NCBI RefSeq assembly: GCF_021631985.1
Contig: NZ_CP070225.1
Coordinates: 7,750,001-7,814,000, forward strand
DNA from: Sandaracinus amylolyticus
Lineage (GTDB): Bacteria; Myxococcota_A; Polyangia; Polyangiales; Sandaracinaceae
Length of the DNA stretch: 64,000 nt
Direction: 5' to 3'
Shown: positions 26,274 to 37,200 of the stretch, in pieces
Layout: each line of letters opens with the position of its first letter
How positions within the stretch are numbered: the first letter of the stretch is position 1
Made by a program: the position numbers and the translations under genes
Notes under the pieces: model-generated
What the model saw: only the letters and a program-made list of their open reading frames with translations
Databases searched by the model: none
Told to the model about the DNA's origin: nothing

Positions 26274-29200
26274 ATGAGAAGGCTGCACGCGGCGCGGGGC
26301 GCGACGTATTACCTCGACGACTCGAGCGCCGAGAGCGGCCCTCTCCTCGTGAAGGTGCTCGACGCGCCTGCGACCACGCAGGCGCTGCTCGAGCTCGAGA
26401 ACGAGCTGCGCCTCACCCGCGAGCTCGCGATCCCCGGCGTTCGGCGTGCGCTCCGTCGCGGCGACGTCGACGGGCGGCCCGCGCTGTGGACCACGTTCTT
26501 CGCGGGCGACACCCTCGAGCGCGCGTTCTCGGACGCGCGACAGCCGCTCGAGCGCGTGCTCGAGGTCGGCGTGCGCCTCGCGGACGTGCTCGGTGCGCTG
26601 CACGCCGCGCGCATCGTGCACGGTCATCTCTCGCCCCGCGCGATCCGCGTCGACGCGACGTTCCGCGACATCGAGCTCTCGCGGCTCGGGCTCGCGCACC
26701 GGCTCGACGTCGCCGCCGAGCCCGAAGGCCTCGCGGTCGCGGCGAGCGATCGCGCGGCGTACGTCGCGCCCGAAGAGACCGGGCGCATGAATCGCCCGGT
26801 CGACTGGCGCGCCGATCTCTATTCGCTCGGCGCGATCCTCTACGAGATGCTCACCGGCGCACCGGCGCTCTCCGCGCCGAGCGCGCTCGAGCTGGTGCAC
26901 CGACTGATCGCGACCGCGCCGACTCCACCGCACGAGCGCGATCCGCAGATCCCTGCGCAGGTCTCGGCGCTCGTCCTCAAGCTGCTCGCGAAGAACGCCG
27001 AGGATCGATATCAGTCGGCGGAAGGACTGCGCGTCGATCTCGCACGCTGTCTCGATCACGTGAGACGCGGAGAGGCGATTCCCACCTTCGCGCTCGCCGA
27101 GCGCGACGTCTCCGCGCGATTCCGACTCACGCGCCGGCTCTACGGGCGCGACGCCGAGCTCGCTGCGCTGCGCGACGCGATCGATCGCATCGCGGCGCCG
27201 GAGGGCGGGGTCGAGCTGGTGCTGCTCGCGGGCCGCGCCGGCACCGGCAAGTCGATGTTGGTGCGCGAGATCGAGCGCCCGCTCACCACGCGACACGGCC
27301 GCTTCATCGAGGGCAAGTTCGATCAGTACCAGCGCGAAGTGCCCTTCTCCGCGCTCTCGCGTGCGTTCGAGCAGTGGGTGAACCTCGTGCTCGCGGAGGA
27401 CGACGCGGAGCTCGCGCGACAGCGCGCGCGCATCCTCGAGGCGGCGTCGGATCTCGGTGGGCTGCTCACGCGCCTGGTGCCCGATCTCGAGCTCGTCATC
27501 GGCCCCCAGCCCGCGGTGCCCGAGGTCGGCCCGAGCGAGGCGCTCCATCGATTCCAGTACGTGCTCCGTCGATTCCTCGCGTCGGTCGCCGACAGCACGC
27601 GTCCGCTCGTGCTCTTCGTCGACGATCTGCAGTGGGCCGACTCGGCGTCGCTCGAATTGCTGGGCACGCTCGCGACGAGCGGCGACGCGCGACACCTGCT
27701 CATCGTGGGTGCCTATCGCGACGACGAAGTGCCCACCGGACACCCGCTCACGCTCCTGCTCGACTCGCTCGGTCGCTCGAGCGCGCCGGTCACCCGCATC
27801 GCGATCGGGCCGCTCGCGCACGACGCGGTCGAGCAGCTCGTCGCCGACACGCTCTCCGAGACCCCGGCGCGGGTGCGCCCGCTCGCCGCGCACGTCGCCG
27901 GCGAGACCGCGGGCAACGCGCTCTTCGTGGGGCAGCTGCTGCGCGCGATGGTCGACGAGGGCACGCTCGCATGGAGCCACGCAGCGGCGCGCTGGGAGTG
28001 GAGCCTCGACGGCCACGAGGGCGCACGGCGCGACGTGCTCGACCTCATCGTCGCGAAGGTGCGGCGCCTTCCCGACGCGACGCGCGAGCTGCTGGTCACC
28101 AGCGCGTGCCTCGGCACCCGCGTCGACGCGCACGTGCTCGCGCACCTCACCGATCGCACCACGATCGCGGTCGCGACGGAGCTCGAGCCCGCGCTGCGCG
28201 AGGGCGTGCTGCTCGCGACCGGCGCGGGCCACCGCTTCCTCGAGGCCGGCCTGGAGATCGCAGGCGACCTCGAGGCCGGCTACGTGTTCCCCCACGATCG
28301 CGTGCAGCAGGCGGTGTACTCGCTGGTCGCCGAGGACGAGCGCGAGACGCTGCACCTCGGGCTCGGCCGTCGCCTCGCGAGCGCGCTCGACACCCGCGGC
28401 GCCGACGATCGGATCTTCGACGTCGTCCATCAGCTCAACCGCGGCCGCGCGCGCCTGCTCGATCGCGCGGAGCGTCGCGATCTCGCGCGCCTCGATCTGC
28501 AGGCGGGGCTCGTCGCGAAGCGCAGCGCCGCGTACGCCGCAGCGCTCGAGTACCTGACGATCGGCATCGAGCTCCTCGGGGGCGTCGCGGGAGGCGAGCT
28601 CGCGTGGTCGACCGATCGCGCGCTCGCGCTCCAGCTGCACACCGAGGCCGCGGAGTGCGCGTATCTCTCGAGCGCGATCGATCGCATGGAGCAGCACATC
28701 GACGCGGTGCTCACGCAGGCCGGTGGCACGTCGATCCTCGAGACGATCCGCGTCTACAACCTGCGCGTCGACGCGTACACGTCGCAGAACCGTCTGAACG
28801 ACGCGATGAAGGTCGGGCTCGAGGCGCTCGCCCAGCTCGGCGTGCGCTTTCCGCGCGAGCCCAAGCTGCCGCACGTGCTGGCGGGGCTCGCGCGCACGAA
28901 GATCACGCTGGTCGGCAAGGACGTGCCGAAGCTCGCGACGCAACGTCGCATGACCGACCCCCACAAGCTCGAAGCGATGCTGCTGCTCGAGCGCATGGTG
29001 CCGCCCGCGTACATGAGCGGCAGTCCGCTCTTCCCGCTGCTCGTGTTCGCGATGGTCGATCTGAGCGTGAAGTACGGCAATTCGCCGCTCTCGCCCTTCG
29101 GATACGGCTCGTTCGCGATCACGCTCTCGGGCGTGCTCGGCGACATCCGCTCGGGCGAGGTGTTCGGTCGCACCGCGCTCGCGACGATGCACGAGCTCGG

Positions 29201-31595
29201 CGCGCAGACCTATCTCGCGAAGGTCTATTTCGTCCTCTACGTGTTCATCACGCACTGGACGCAGCACCTGTCGACGTGTGTCGACCCGCTGCTCGACGCC
29301 TATCACTCGGGCATGAAGGCCGGCAATCTCGTCGGCGCGACGTGGTCCGCGTACTACCGCCTGCTCTGGATGCACTACTGCGGTCATCCGCTCGCCGAGC
29401 TCGAGCGCGAGGCCGCGACCTACAGCACGATCTTCGCGCAGCTCGAGCAGAACGCCGCGTTCCGCCGCTGCGACATGCTGCGTCAGACGCTGCTCAACCT
29501 GATGGGCCGCAGCGCGCATCCGATCGAGTTCCGCGGCGAGACCTACGACGACAGCGAGATCGAGACGCTCACCGCGAAGGGCGACGACGCGACGTCGCGC
29601 TTCTTCTTCCACTCGAACAAGGTGATGCTCGGCTACCTGTTCGATCGCGCCGATCAGGCAGTGCACCACGGCGATCGGGCCAAGACGCTGCTCGAGTCGG
29701 TCACCGGCCTGCCCGACCTGCCGTACTGGACGTTCTGGGACGCGCTGGCGCGCGCCCGCGCGAGCGAGAGCGCGCGCGGCAAGCGCAGCAAGGCGCTGCT
29801 CGGCGAGGCGCGCGCGCACGCCGCGAAGCTCGCGAAGTGGGGCCGCTTCGCGCCGATGAACTACCAGCACAAGCACGACCTCGTCGCCGCGGAGATCGCG
29901 CGCATCGAGGGCGACGCGACGCGCGCGAGAGAGCTCTACGACCTCGCGATCGAGGGCGCGACCGCGCACGGCTACGCGCAGGAGGCGGCGCTCGCTTGCG
30001 AGCTCGCCGCGCGCTTCCATCGCGGGAGGGCGCGGCGCGAGCTCGCGTCGTGGTACCTGCGGCGCGCCCACGAGGGCTACCTGCGCTGGGGCGCGATCGC
30101 GAAGGCCGACGCGCTCGAGGCCGCGTTCCCCGAGCTCGCGGCGCGCGCGCACGAGACCACGAGCGACGAGCCGCGGAACGTCGCGGCCGACATCGATCTC
30201 GCGTCGGTCGTGAAGGCGACCACCGCGATCAGCGGTGAGATCGTGCTCGATCGACTCGCCGCGACGCTGCTCGAGATCGCGGTGGAGAACGCGGGCGCGC
30301 AGCGCGGTGCGCTGGTGCTCTGGGACGAGAGCGAAGGCCGCGTGATCGCGCGCAAGGACGCGACGGGCGCGGTCTCGACCGGCCTCGATCTCCCGATCGC
30401 GTCGGGCGAGCTGCCCGAGACGGCGATCGCGTACGTCGCGCGCAGCAAGCGCGCGCTGGTCGTCGGCGACGCGCTCACCGAGACGCGCTTCGCGCACGAT
30501 CCGCACGTGGTGCAGCACGGCGTGCGCTCGATGTTGTGCATGCCGATCGTGCACCAGGGCGCACTGCGCGCGATCGTCTACCTCGAGAACAACCTCGCGC
30601 CCGACGCGTTCACGCCCGAGCGATTGACGCTGCTCGGCGTGCTCGGCGGACAGATCGCGATCTCGCTCGACAACGCGAAGCTCTACCGGAACCTCGAGAC
30701 CGCGCTCGACAAGCAGACGCAGCTCACGCAGGCGTACTCGCGCTTCACGCCCAAGGCGTTCCTCGACTTCCTCGGCGCGGAGTCGATCCTCGACGTGCGG
30801 CTCGGCGATCAGCGCCACGGCGACATGACCGTGCTCTTCGCCGACATCCGCTCGTACACGACGCTCTCCGAGTCGATGTCGCCCGACGACAACTTCCGCT
30901 TCATCAACGGGTTCCTCTCGCGGATGACCCCGGTGATCGGCGAGCACGCGGGCGTGGTCAGCGACTTCCTCGGCGACGGAGTGATGGCGTTCTTCCCGCG
31001 CGAGCCCGAGGACGCGCTGCGCGCCGCGATCGCGATGCAGCGCGCGCTGCGCGCCTACAACGAGGAGCGTCGCGCGAAGAAGCGCATGCCGATCACGATG
31101 GGCATCGGCATGCACACCGGGCCGCTGATGATCGGCGTGATCGGCGATCGCGATCGCATGGACGCGGCGCTGGTCTCGGACACGGTGAACACCGCGGCGC
31201 GCATGGAGGGGCTCACCAAGGAGCTCCGCGTCTCGATCGCGGCGAGCGAGAGCACGATCGCGCGCGTCGATCGCGCGTTCGAGCGCTTCGGTCTCCGCCG
31301 CGTCGGCGACATCCGGCCCAAGGGCAAGTCGCAGGTCGTGCGCGTCTACGAGTGCTTCGACGGCGACGTCGACGCAGGGGCGCGCGCCAAGCGCGATCAC
31401 GTCGCGGAGTTCGAGGCCGCGCTCGCCGCGTTCCAGCGCGCCGAGTTCGCAGACGCCAGCGGCGCGTTCGAGAAGCTGCTCGCGGCGTACGAGGACGACG
31501 CGACCGCGCATCGATATCTCGAGCGCGCGAAGGAGTACGGCACGCGCGGCGTGCCCGAGGGGTGGAGCGGCGTCGAGGCGATGGAGCGCAAGTAG
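26274..31595 (+). CDS. Pseudokinase-AAA ATPase-TPR-GAF-class III nucleotide cyclase
   Basis: 1773 residues. 1-270: protein-kinase fold lacking catalysis (HGHLSPRAI where HRDLKPxN is expected, no DFG) but keeping YVAPEETGRMNRPVDWRADLYS. About 285-560: AAA/STAND ATPase with Walker A GRAGTGKS (near 320) and Walker B LVLFVDDLQWAD (near 445). About 600-1290: helical TPR-like region. About 1307-1470: GAF. About 1500-1700: class III cyclase with metal Asp in VLFADIRSYTTLSE and FLGDGVMAFF, transition-state Asn and Arg in DTVNTAARMEG. The purine-selecting Lys is Asp and its partner is Ala. The front half is like HstK-type signalling ATPases, which usually end in a histidine kinase. Soluble. Second messenger uncertain. 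Confidence 0.9.
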   Translation: MRRLHAARGATYYLDDSSAESGPLLVKVLDAPATTQALLELENELRLTRELAIPGVRRALRRGDVDGRPALWTTFFAGDTLERAFSDARQPLERVLEVGVRLADVLGALHAARIVHGHLSPRAIRVDATFRDIELSRLGLAHRLDVAAEPEGLAVAASDRAAYVAPEETGRMNRPVDWRADLYSLGAILYEMLTGAPALSAPSALELVHRLIATAPTPPHERDPQIPAQVSALVLKLLAKNAEDRYQSAEGLRVDLARCLDHVRRGEAIPTFALAERDVSARFRLTRRLYGRDAELAALRDAIDRIAAPEGGVELVLLAGRAGTGKSMLVREIERPLTTRHGRFIEGKFDQYQREVPFSALSRAFEQWVNLVLAEDDAELARQRARILEAASDLGGLLTRLVPDLELVIGPQPAVPEVGPSEALHRFQYVLRRFLASVADSTRPLVLFVDDLQWADSASLELLGTLATSGDARHLLIVGAYRDDEVPTGHPLTLLLDSLGRSSAPVTRIAIGPLAHDAVEQLVADTLSETPARVRPLAAHVAGETAGNALFVGQLLRAMVDEGTLAWSHAAARWEWSLDGHEGARRDVLDLIVAKVRRLPDATRELLVTSACLGTRVDAHVLAHLTDRTTIAVATELEPALREGVLLATGAGHRFLEAGLEIAGDLEAGYVFPHDRVQQAVYSLVAEDERETLHLGLGRRLASALDTRGADDRIFDVVHQLNRGRARLLDRAERRDLARLDLQAGLVAKRSAAYAAALEYLTIGIELLGGVAGGELAWSTDRALALQLHTEAAECAYLSSAIDRMEQHIDAVLTQAGGTSILETIRVYNLRVDAYTSQNRLNDAMKVGLEALAQLGVRFPREPKLPHVLAGLARTKITLVGKDVPKLATQRRMTDPHKLEAMLLLERMVPPAYMSGSPLFPLLVFAMVDLSVKYGNSPLSPFGYGSFAITLSGVLGDIRSGEVFGRTALATMHELGAQTYLAKVYFVLYVFITHWTQHLSTCVDPLLDAYHSGMKAGNLVGATWSAYYRLLWMHYCGHPLAELEREAATYSTIFAQLEQNAAFRRCDMLRQTLLNLMGRSAHPIEFRGETYDDSEIETLTAKGDDATSRFFFHSNKVMLGYLFDRADQAVHHGDRAKTLLESVTGLPDLPYWTFWDALARARASESARGKRSKALLGEARAHAAKLAKWGRFAPMNYQHKHDLVAAEIARIEGDATRARELYDLAIEGATAHGYAQEAALACELAARFHRGRARRELASWYLRRAHEGYLRWGAIAKADALEAAFPELAARAHETTSDEPRNVAADIDLASVVKATTAISGEIVLDRLAATLLEIAVENAGAQRGALVLWDESEGRVIARKDATGAVSTGLDLPIASGELPETAIAYVARSKRALVVGDALTETRFAHDPHVVQHGVRSMLCMPIVHQGALRAIVYLENNLAPDAFTPERLTLLGVLGGQIAISLDNAKLYRNLETALDKQTQLTQAYSRFTPKAFLDFLGAESILDVRLGDQRHGDMTVLFADIRSYTTLSESMSPDDNFRFINGFLSRMTPVIGEHAGVVSDFLGDGVMAFFPREPEDALRAAIAMQRALRAYNEERRAKKRMPITMGIGMHTGPLMIGVIGDRDRMDAALVSDTVNTAARMEGLTKELRVSIAASESTIARVDRAFERFGLRRVGDIRPKGKSQVVRVYECFDGDVDAGARAKRDHVAEFEAALAAFQRAEFADASGAFEKLLAAYEDDATAHRYLERAKEYGTRGVPEGWSGVEAMERK

Positions 31596-31631
31596 CGGAT
31601 CGACGATAGGCACCCATCGGTTTTCTCGATA

Positions 31632-31659
31632 TTGCGCGCTCGGACTTCTCGGTTATCAA
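31632..31659 (+). promoter_or_regulatory. Candidate promoter of the heavy-metal efflux operon
   Basis: TTGCGC (31632-31637) and TATCAA (31654-31659) with a 16-base spacer, in the only AT-richer patch of the 73-base gap before the TolC-like gene. Weak match, position plausible. Confidence 0.3.
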
Positions 31660-31668
31660 TCCGCCTCG

Positions 31669-33021
31669 ATGACGAGCCATGACGCGGGCGACGTGGTGCC
31701 CGTGCCCTCCTCGCCTCCGCCCGGCGCTCGATCGCTGCGCGCCACGGTGCTCGCGTTCGGCGTGAGCGTCGCGGCGATCGCCGCACCGATCGACGTCGCG
31801 GCGCAGCCGCGCGTCGCCGAGGCCGAGGACGAGAGCACCGATCGCCGGCGCACGCGCTGGTCGCTGCGCGCCGCCGCCGCTCGCGCGGTGGAGGGCGCGC
31901 CGCGCGTGCAGGCTGCACGCGCGCAGGTCGGCGCGGCGCGCGCCCACCTCGCACATCGAAGCGTGCCGGTCGTCGGCAATCCCTACGTCGGCGTGCGCGC
32001 GCTCTTCGGCATGCCCGATCAGTCGGCCGCGACGTACGGCGTCGTGGTCGGGCTGCCCTTCGATCTCTCGGGCCGTCGGAGCGCGTGGTCGGCCGAGATC
32101 GATCAGCTGATCGAGGAATCCGAAGAGATCGCCGACGCCGCCGCGAACGAAGCGCGCGCCGAGGTCGCGAGCGCGTACGTCGATCTCGCGATCTCGCAGG
32201 AGCGCCTCGCGGTCGCCGAGGATCGACTGCGCGTGGCCGACGCGTCCCACGCGAGCGTGCGCGCCCGCGCCGAGGTCAGCGACGCGACGGTGCTCGACGT
32301 GTCGCTCGCCGCGTCCGAGCTCGGCATCGCGCGCGCCGAGGTCGCCGATCGCCGCCGCGTGCTGCTCGCTGCACAAGCAACGTTCCGCGCCGCGCTCGAT
32401 CTCGATCCCGAGGTCAGCCCCGAGGTCGAGCCGCTCGCGGGCGCCGGCCCCCCAGACGGCGTGGATCTCGCCACTGCGATCACGCTCGCGAGCGAACGCC
32501 GCGCCGAGCCCCGAGCCCACCAGGCCGCCGCGCGTCGCTACCGCCTCAGCGAAGATCGCTTGTTCGCAGAGTCGATCGATCTCCTCCTCGTCGGGCTCGA
32601 GTGGGAGTCGCAAGGGAACCAGCGCACCGCGCACTCGTGGGGAGTGAGCGCGTCGATGGGACTGCCGCTGATCCGCACCGCGCAAGGAGAGCGCGCGGTC
32701 GCGCGCGGGCAGTCCGACCTCGAGCTCGAGCTGAGCGTGCTCGCCGATCGACGGGTGGAGCGCGAGGCCGCAGCCGCGTGGGGCGCGCTGCAGACGTCGC
32801 TCGATCACCTGCGCGTGATCGACGAGGAGGCGCTCGCCGCGGCGGAGCGCGCGCTCGCGATGAGCGAGGAGCTGCTCGCCGCGGGCGCGGTCGATCTCTT
32901 CCGCGTGCTCAACGCGCGACGCGAGGTCTACGCGCTGCGCGCGCAGCGCCTCGATGCGCTGCGCGACGCCTGGAACGCACGGATCGCGCTGGAGCGCGCC
33001 ATCGGAGGAACGTGGGAATGA
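31669..33021 (+). CDS. TolC/CzcC-type outer-membrane efflux protein
   Basis: 450 residues. An internal hydrophobic stretch (LRATVLAFGVSVAAIAAP) then a cut near DVAA-QP marks export, preceded by an unusually long 20-residue N-terminal region. The mature part shows two long Ala/Glu-rich helical hairpins typical of OEP repeats (VASAYVDLAISQERLAVAEDRL and LLAAGAVDLFRVLNARREVYALRAQ). It should form the outer-membrane channel of the tripartite pump encoded with the next two genes; its stop overlaps the next ATG. Confidence 0.87.
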   Translation: MTSHDAGDVVPVPSSPPPGARSLRATVLAFGVSVAAIAAPIDVAAQPRVAEAEDESTDRRRTRWSLRAAAARAVEGAPRVQAARAQVGAARAHLAHRSVPVVGNPYVGVRALFGMPDQSAATYGVVVGLPFDLSGRRSAWSAEIDQLIEESEEIADAAANEARAEVASAYVDLAISQERLAVAEDRLRVADASHASVRARAEVSDATVLDVSLAASELGIARAEVADRRRVLLAAQATFRAALDLDPEVSPEVEPLAGAGPPDGVDLATAITLASERRAEPRAHQAAARRYRLSEDRLFAESIDLLLVGLEWESQGNQRTAHSWGVSASMGLPLIRTAQGERAVARGQSDLELELSVLADRRVEREAAAAWGALQTSLDHLRVIDEEALAAAERALAMSEELLAAGAVDLFRVLNARREVYALRAQRLDALRDAWNARIALERAIGGTWE

Positions 33022-34208
33022 TCAGGCTTTCGCGATGGCGCGAGCGCGCGACGCTGCTCGTGATCGGTGCGGTGCTCGGAGGCGGCGCGGGCGCGCTCGC
33101 GAGCGCATCGCTGCGCGCCGAGGCGAGCGGGCAGTCGCCGCCGACCACGACGGTCGCGAGCGCACCGGCGCGGGAGCGCGTGCACCTCGGCCAACAGCTC
33201 GCGCAGCGCGCCGGCATTCGTGTCGCGGCGGTCGAGGAGTCGTCGATCGCGCCGGGCATCGAGGTCGTCGGCGCGATCGCGCTCGACCCCGCGCGGGTGT
33301 CCGACGTCGGCGGGCGCGTGGTGGGCCGCGTCGCCGAGTACTTCGTCGAGCACGGCGATCGCGTCGAAGCGGGCGCGCCGCTGGTGCGCATCGAGACCGC
33401 GGAGCTCGGTGATGCGATCGCCGAGTGGCTCGCTGCGCTCGCCGAGCTCGAGGCCGCGAGCGCGCGGCTCGAGCGCGAGCGTGGGCTCGCGACACGACAG
33501 CTCGCGACCGCGGGCACGGTGGAGCGCGCGGAGGCCGAGGAAGGCGCGCTCACCGCGCGCGCCCGGGGCGCCGAGCACCGCCTGCTCGCGATGGGCCTCG
33601 GCCGCGGCGAGCTCGAGCGCGTCGCGCGCGGCGGGCGCATCGACGGCATCACGCTGCGCGCGCCGATCGCCGGCGAGATCATCGAGCGCACCGCGATGCT
33701 CGGCGAGGTGGTCGAGCCCACCGATCCGATCCTGCGCATCGCGGCGCTCGACACGGTGTGGGTCCTGCTCGACGTGTACGAGCGCGACCTCGCGCGGGTG
33801 CGCGAGGGCGACGACGTCGAGGTGCGCACCGAGACCGCGCAGGGCACGTCGATCCGTGGTCACGTCGAGCACGTCGACGCGATCGTCGATCCCGAGACCC
33901 GCACCGGTCGCGTGCGCGTGTCGATCGACAACGCCGATCGCGTCCTGCGCCCCGGGCAATACGTCTACGCGCGGCTCTCGCGCGACGCCGGGGCACGACG
34001 CGGCGTGCTCGCGCCGCGCAGCGCGATCCTCCAGCTCGGCGGCGAGCCCGCGTCGTTCGTCGCGGTCGGCGACGAGGAGTACGAGGTGCGCCCGCTGCGG
34101 CTCGGCGCATCCCTCGGCGACCTCGTCGAGGTCGAGGCCGGGCTCGCGCGCGGCGATCGACTCGTCGTCGACGGCGCGTTCGCGCTCAAGAGCGAGCTCC
34201 AGCGCTGA
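33018..34208 (+). CDS. RND periplasmic adaptor (CzcB/CusB-like)
   Basis: 396 residues, starting in an ATGA overlap with the channel gene. One N-terminal membrane anchor (LLVIGAVLGGGAGALASA), a lipoyl-like half motif DVGGRVVGRVAEYFVEHGDRV, a helical hairpin (about 125-185), and the beta-barrel segment IAALDTVWVLLDVYERDLA with GQYVYARLS. These features are those of heavy-metal RND adaptors. No His/Met-rich N-terminal metal-binding tail is seen, which argues against a CusB-type copper chaperone function. Confidence 0.9.
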   Translation: MIRLSRWRERATLLVIGAVLGGGAGALASASLRAEASGQSPPTTTVASAPARERVHLGQQLAQRAGIRVAAVEESSIAPGIEVVGAIALDPARVSDVGGRVVGRVAEYFVEHGDRVEAGAPLVRIETAELGDAIAEWLAALAELEAASARLERERGLATRQLATAGTVERAEAEEGALTARARGAEHRLLAMGLGRGELERVARGGRIDGITLRAPIAGEIIERTAMLGEVVEPTDPILRIAALDTVWVLLDVYERDLARVREGDDVEVRTETAQGTSIRGHVEHVDAIVDPETRTGRVRVSIDNADRVLRPGQYVYARLSRDAGARRGVLAPRSAILQLGGEPASFVAVGDEEYEVRPLRLGASLGDLVEVEAGLARGDRLVVDGAFALKSELQR

Positions 34209-34217
34209 GGCCCGACG

Positions 34218-37200
34218 ATGCTCGAGCGCATCACGGATCTCTCGGTCGCGCAGCGCGTGCTGATGGTCGTGCTCGGCCTCGCCGTGCTGATCAGCGGGTT
34301 CTGGGCGGTGCCGCGTCTCCCCGTCGACGCGGTGCCCGACGTGACGAACGTGCAGGTCGTCGTGCTCACCGAGGCGAGCGGTCTGTCCGCCGAGGAGATG
34401 GAGCGCTTCGTCACGTTCCCGGTCGAGATGGCGATGACCGGCCTGCCCGGCCTGACCGAGCTCCGCTCGGTCACGCGCGGCGGGCTCTCCGCGGTCACGA
34501 TCGTCTTCGACGAAGGCGTCGACGTCTGGTTCGCACGGCAGCTCGTCACCGAGCGAGTGCGCGAGGTCGAGGCGGATATTCCCCCGGAATTCGGGCGTCC
34601 TCAGCTCGCGCCGGTCTCGACCGGGCTCGGCGAGATCTACCAGTTCGTGCTGCGCAGCGATCAGCGGAGCTCGATGGAGCTGCGCTCGATGCTGCAGTGG
34701 GAGATCTCTCCGCGCCTGCGCAGCGTGCCCGGCGTGATCGAGGTCAACGCGATGGGCGGCGCGGCCAAGGAGTTCCAGGTCGTGATCGATCCCCGTCGCC
34801 TCGCGGCGTACGGGCTCACGCTCGGCCAGGTGCTCGAGTCGCTCGAGCGCGGCAACGCGAGCGTCGGCGGTGGATGGATCGAGCGCGGCCCCGAGCAGTA
34901 CGTGATCCGCGGCGAGGGCCTGCTGCGCGACGTCGCGGAGATCGGCTCGGTCGTGGTCTCCGCCGACGACGACGGCACGCCGATCCTGGTGCAACAGCTC
35001 AGCGAGGTGCGCGAGGGCGCCGCCCTGCCCTACGGCGTCGTCACCCAGAACGGCGAAGGCGAGGCCGTCACCGGCATCGTGCTGATGCTGATCGGCCAGA
35101 ACTCGCGCGAGGTCGTGTCGCGCGTGCACGAGGAGATGGCGCGCATCCGCGCCGAGCTCCCCGACGACGTCGAGGTCGACGTCGTCTACGACCGCGCGAG
35201 CTTCATCGAGCGCACGCTGAAGACCGTCGCGACGAACCTGATCGAGGGCCTGGTCCTCGTCGCGATCGTCATCCTCGTCTTCCTGCGCTCGTGGCGCGCC
35301 GCGCTCCTCGTCACGCTCGGCATCCCGTTCGCGATGATCCTCGCGGTGTGGGGCATGATCGCGCTCGGCGTCGACGGCAGCCTCATGTCGCTCGGCGCGA
35401 TCGACTTCGGACTGCTGGTCGACGGACCGATCGTGATGGTCGAGGCGGTGATGGCGCGCCTCGCGATCGAAGATCTCTCGAAGCGCTCCCGCGTCGAGAC
35501 GATCCGCGACGCGATCCGCCAGGTCGCGCGGCCCGTCGCGTTCTCGGTGCTGATCATCCTGCTCGTCTACGTGCCGCTGCTCAGCCTCGAGGGCACCGAG
35601 GGCAAGATGTTCCGGCCGATGGCGACCACGATGGCGCTCGCGCTCGGCGGCTCGGTCGTGTTCGCGCTGCTCGTGTTCCCCGCGGGCGCAGCGCTCTTCC
35701 TGAAGGGCGGCGGGCACCACCACGGCGGCTTCCTCGGCTGGCTCGAGCGTCGCTACACGACGCTGGTCGAGCGCGCGGTGCGGGCGCGTGGACCGCTCGT
35801 CGGTCTCGCAGTGGCCCTCTTGGTCTGTACCATTCCGATCGGCGGCTCGCTGGGCGCCGACTTCGTCCCCCGCATCGACGAGGGCGACATCGTGGTCGCG
35901 ATCCGTCGCATCCCGAGCCTCGGCCTGAGCGAGGCGCGACGGCTCGATCTCGAGGTCGAGCGGGTGCTCGCGCGCTTCCCCGAGGTGGTCAGCCAGATCG
36001 GCATGACCGGCCGCTCCGAGGTCGCGACCGATCCCGTCGGCATGGACAACACCGACATCCTCGTGCGGCTGCGCCCGAAGGAGGAGTGGACCACCGCGCA
36101 CGATCTCGACGCGCTCGGCGAGGCGATGAAGACCGCGATCGAGTCCGAGGTGCCCTCGACGTTCGTCTCGATCTCGCAGCCGATCGAGGATCGCACCAAC
36201 GAGATGATCTCGGGCTCGCGCGCCGACGTCGCGATCCTGCTCTTCGGCGACGACCTCGAGCGCATGAGCTCGATCGGGCGGCGCATCGGATCGGTGCTGC
36301 GCAGCGTGCCGGGCGCGGGCGACGTGCGGGTCGAGCGCGCGCTCGGGATGCCGATGCTGCTGGTGCGCCCCGATCGCACGCGCCTCGCGCGCTACGGGAT
36401 GCACAGCGAAGAGGTGCTCGCAGCGGTCGAGGCATCGCGCCAGGGCCGGCTCGTCGGGCACGTGTTCGAGGGCCAGCGCCGCATGGCGCTGCGCGTGCTG
36501 CTGCCGCCGATCGAGCAGTCGCTCGAGGGCTTCCGCGCGCTGCCGGTCGGCACGTCGGACGGAACGCTGGTGCCGATCGGTCAGGTCGCGAGCGTGGTCG
36601 AGGGCGATGGTCCCTCGCAGATCAGCCGGCAGAGCCTGCGGCGGAGGCTGCGCATCGAGGTGAACATCCGCGGGCGCGATCTGATCAGCTTCGTCGACGA
36701 CGCGCGCGCCGCGGTGTCGCGCGAGATCGAGCTGCCCGACGGCTACGATCTCGAGTGGGGCGGACAGTTCGAGAACTTCCAGCGCGCGAGCGCGCGCCTC
36801 GGGATCGTCGTGCCGATCGCGCTCGCAATCATCTTCGTGATGCTCTTCTTCGCGTTCGGCGACGTGCGCTACGCGCTCGCGGTGTTCCCGGGCGTGCCCT
36901 TCGCGCTGATCGGCGGCGTCGCGGCGCTCGCAGCGCGCGGCATGCCGTTCAGCATCCCGGCGGCGGTCGGGTTCATCGCGCTCTGCGGCATCGCCGTGCT
37001 CAACGGCGTGGTGATGGCGAGCGAGGTGAAGCGACGCATCGAGGGCGGCGCGGGCGTGGAGGACGCGATCCGCAGCGGCGCGATCGCGGTGCTGCGCGCG
37101 GTGCTGCTGACCGCGACGGTCGCGGCGATCGGGTTCCTGCCGATGGCGATCTCGGGGTCGGCGGGCAGCGAGGTGCAGCGCCCGCTCGCGACCGCGGTGA

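Noticed and set aside
25296..31613. Minus-strand open frame of 2105 codons opposite the cyclase gene
   Set aside because: Arg/Glu/Asp/His-rich composition with no domain, antisense to an intact multi-domain gene; a by-product of the high GC content.
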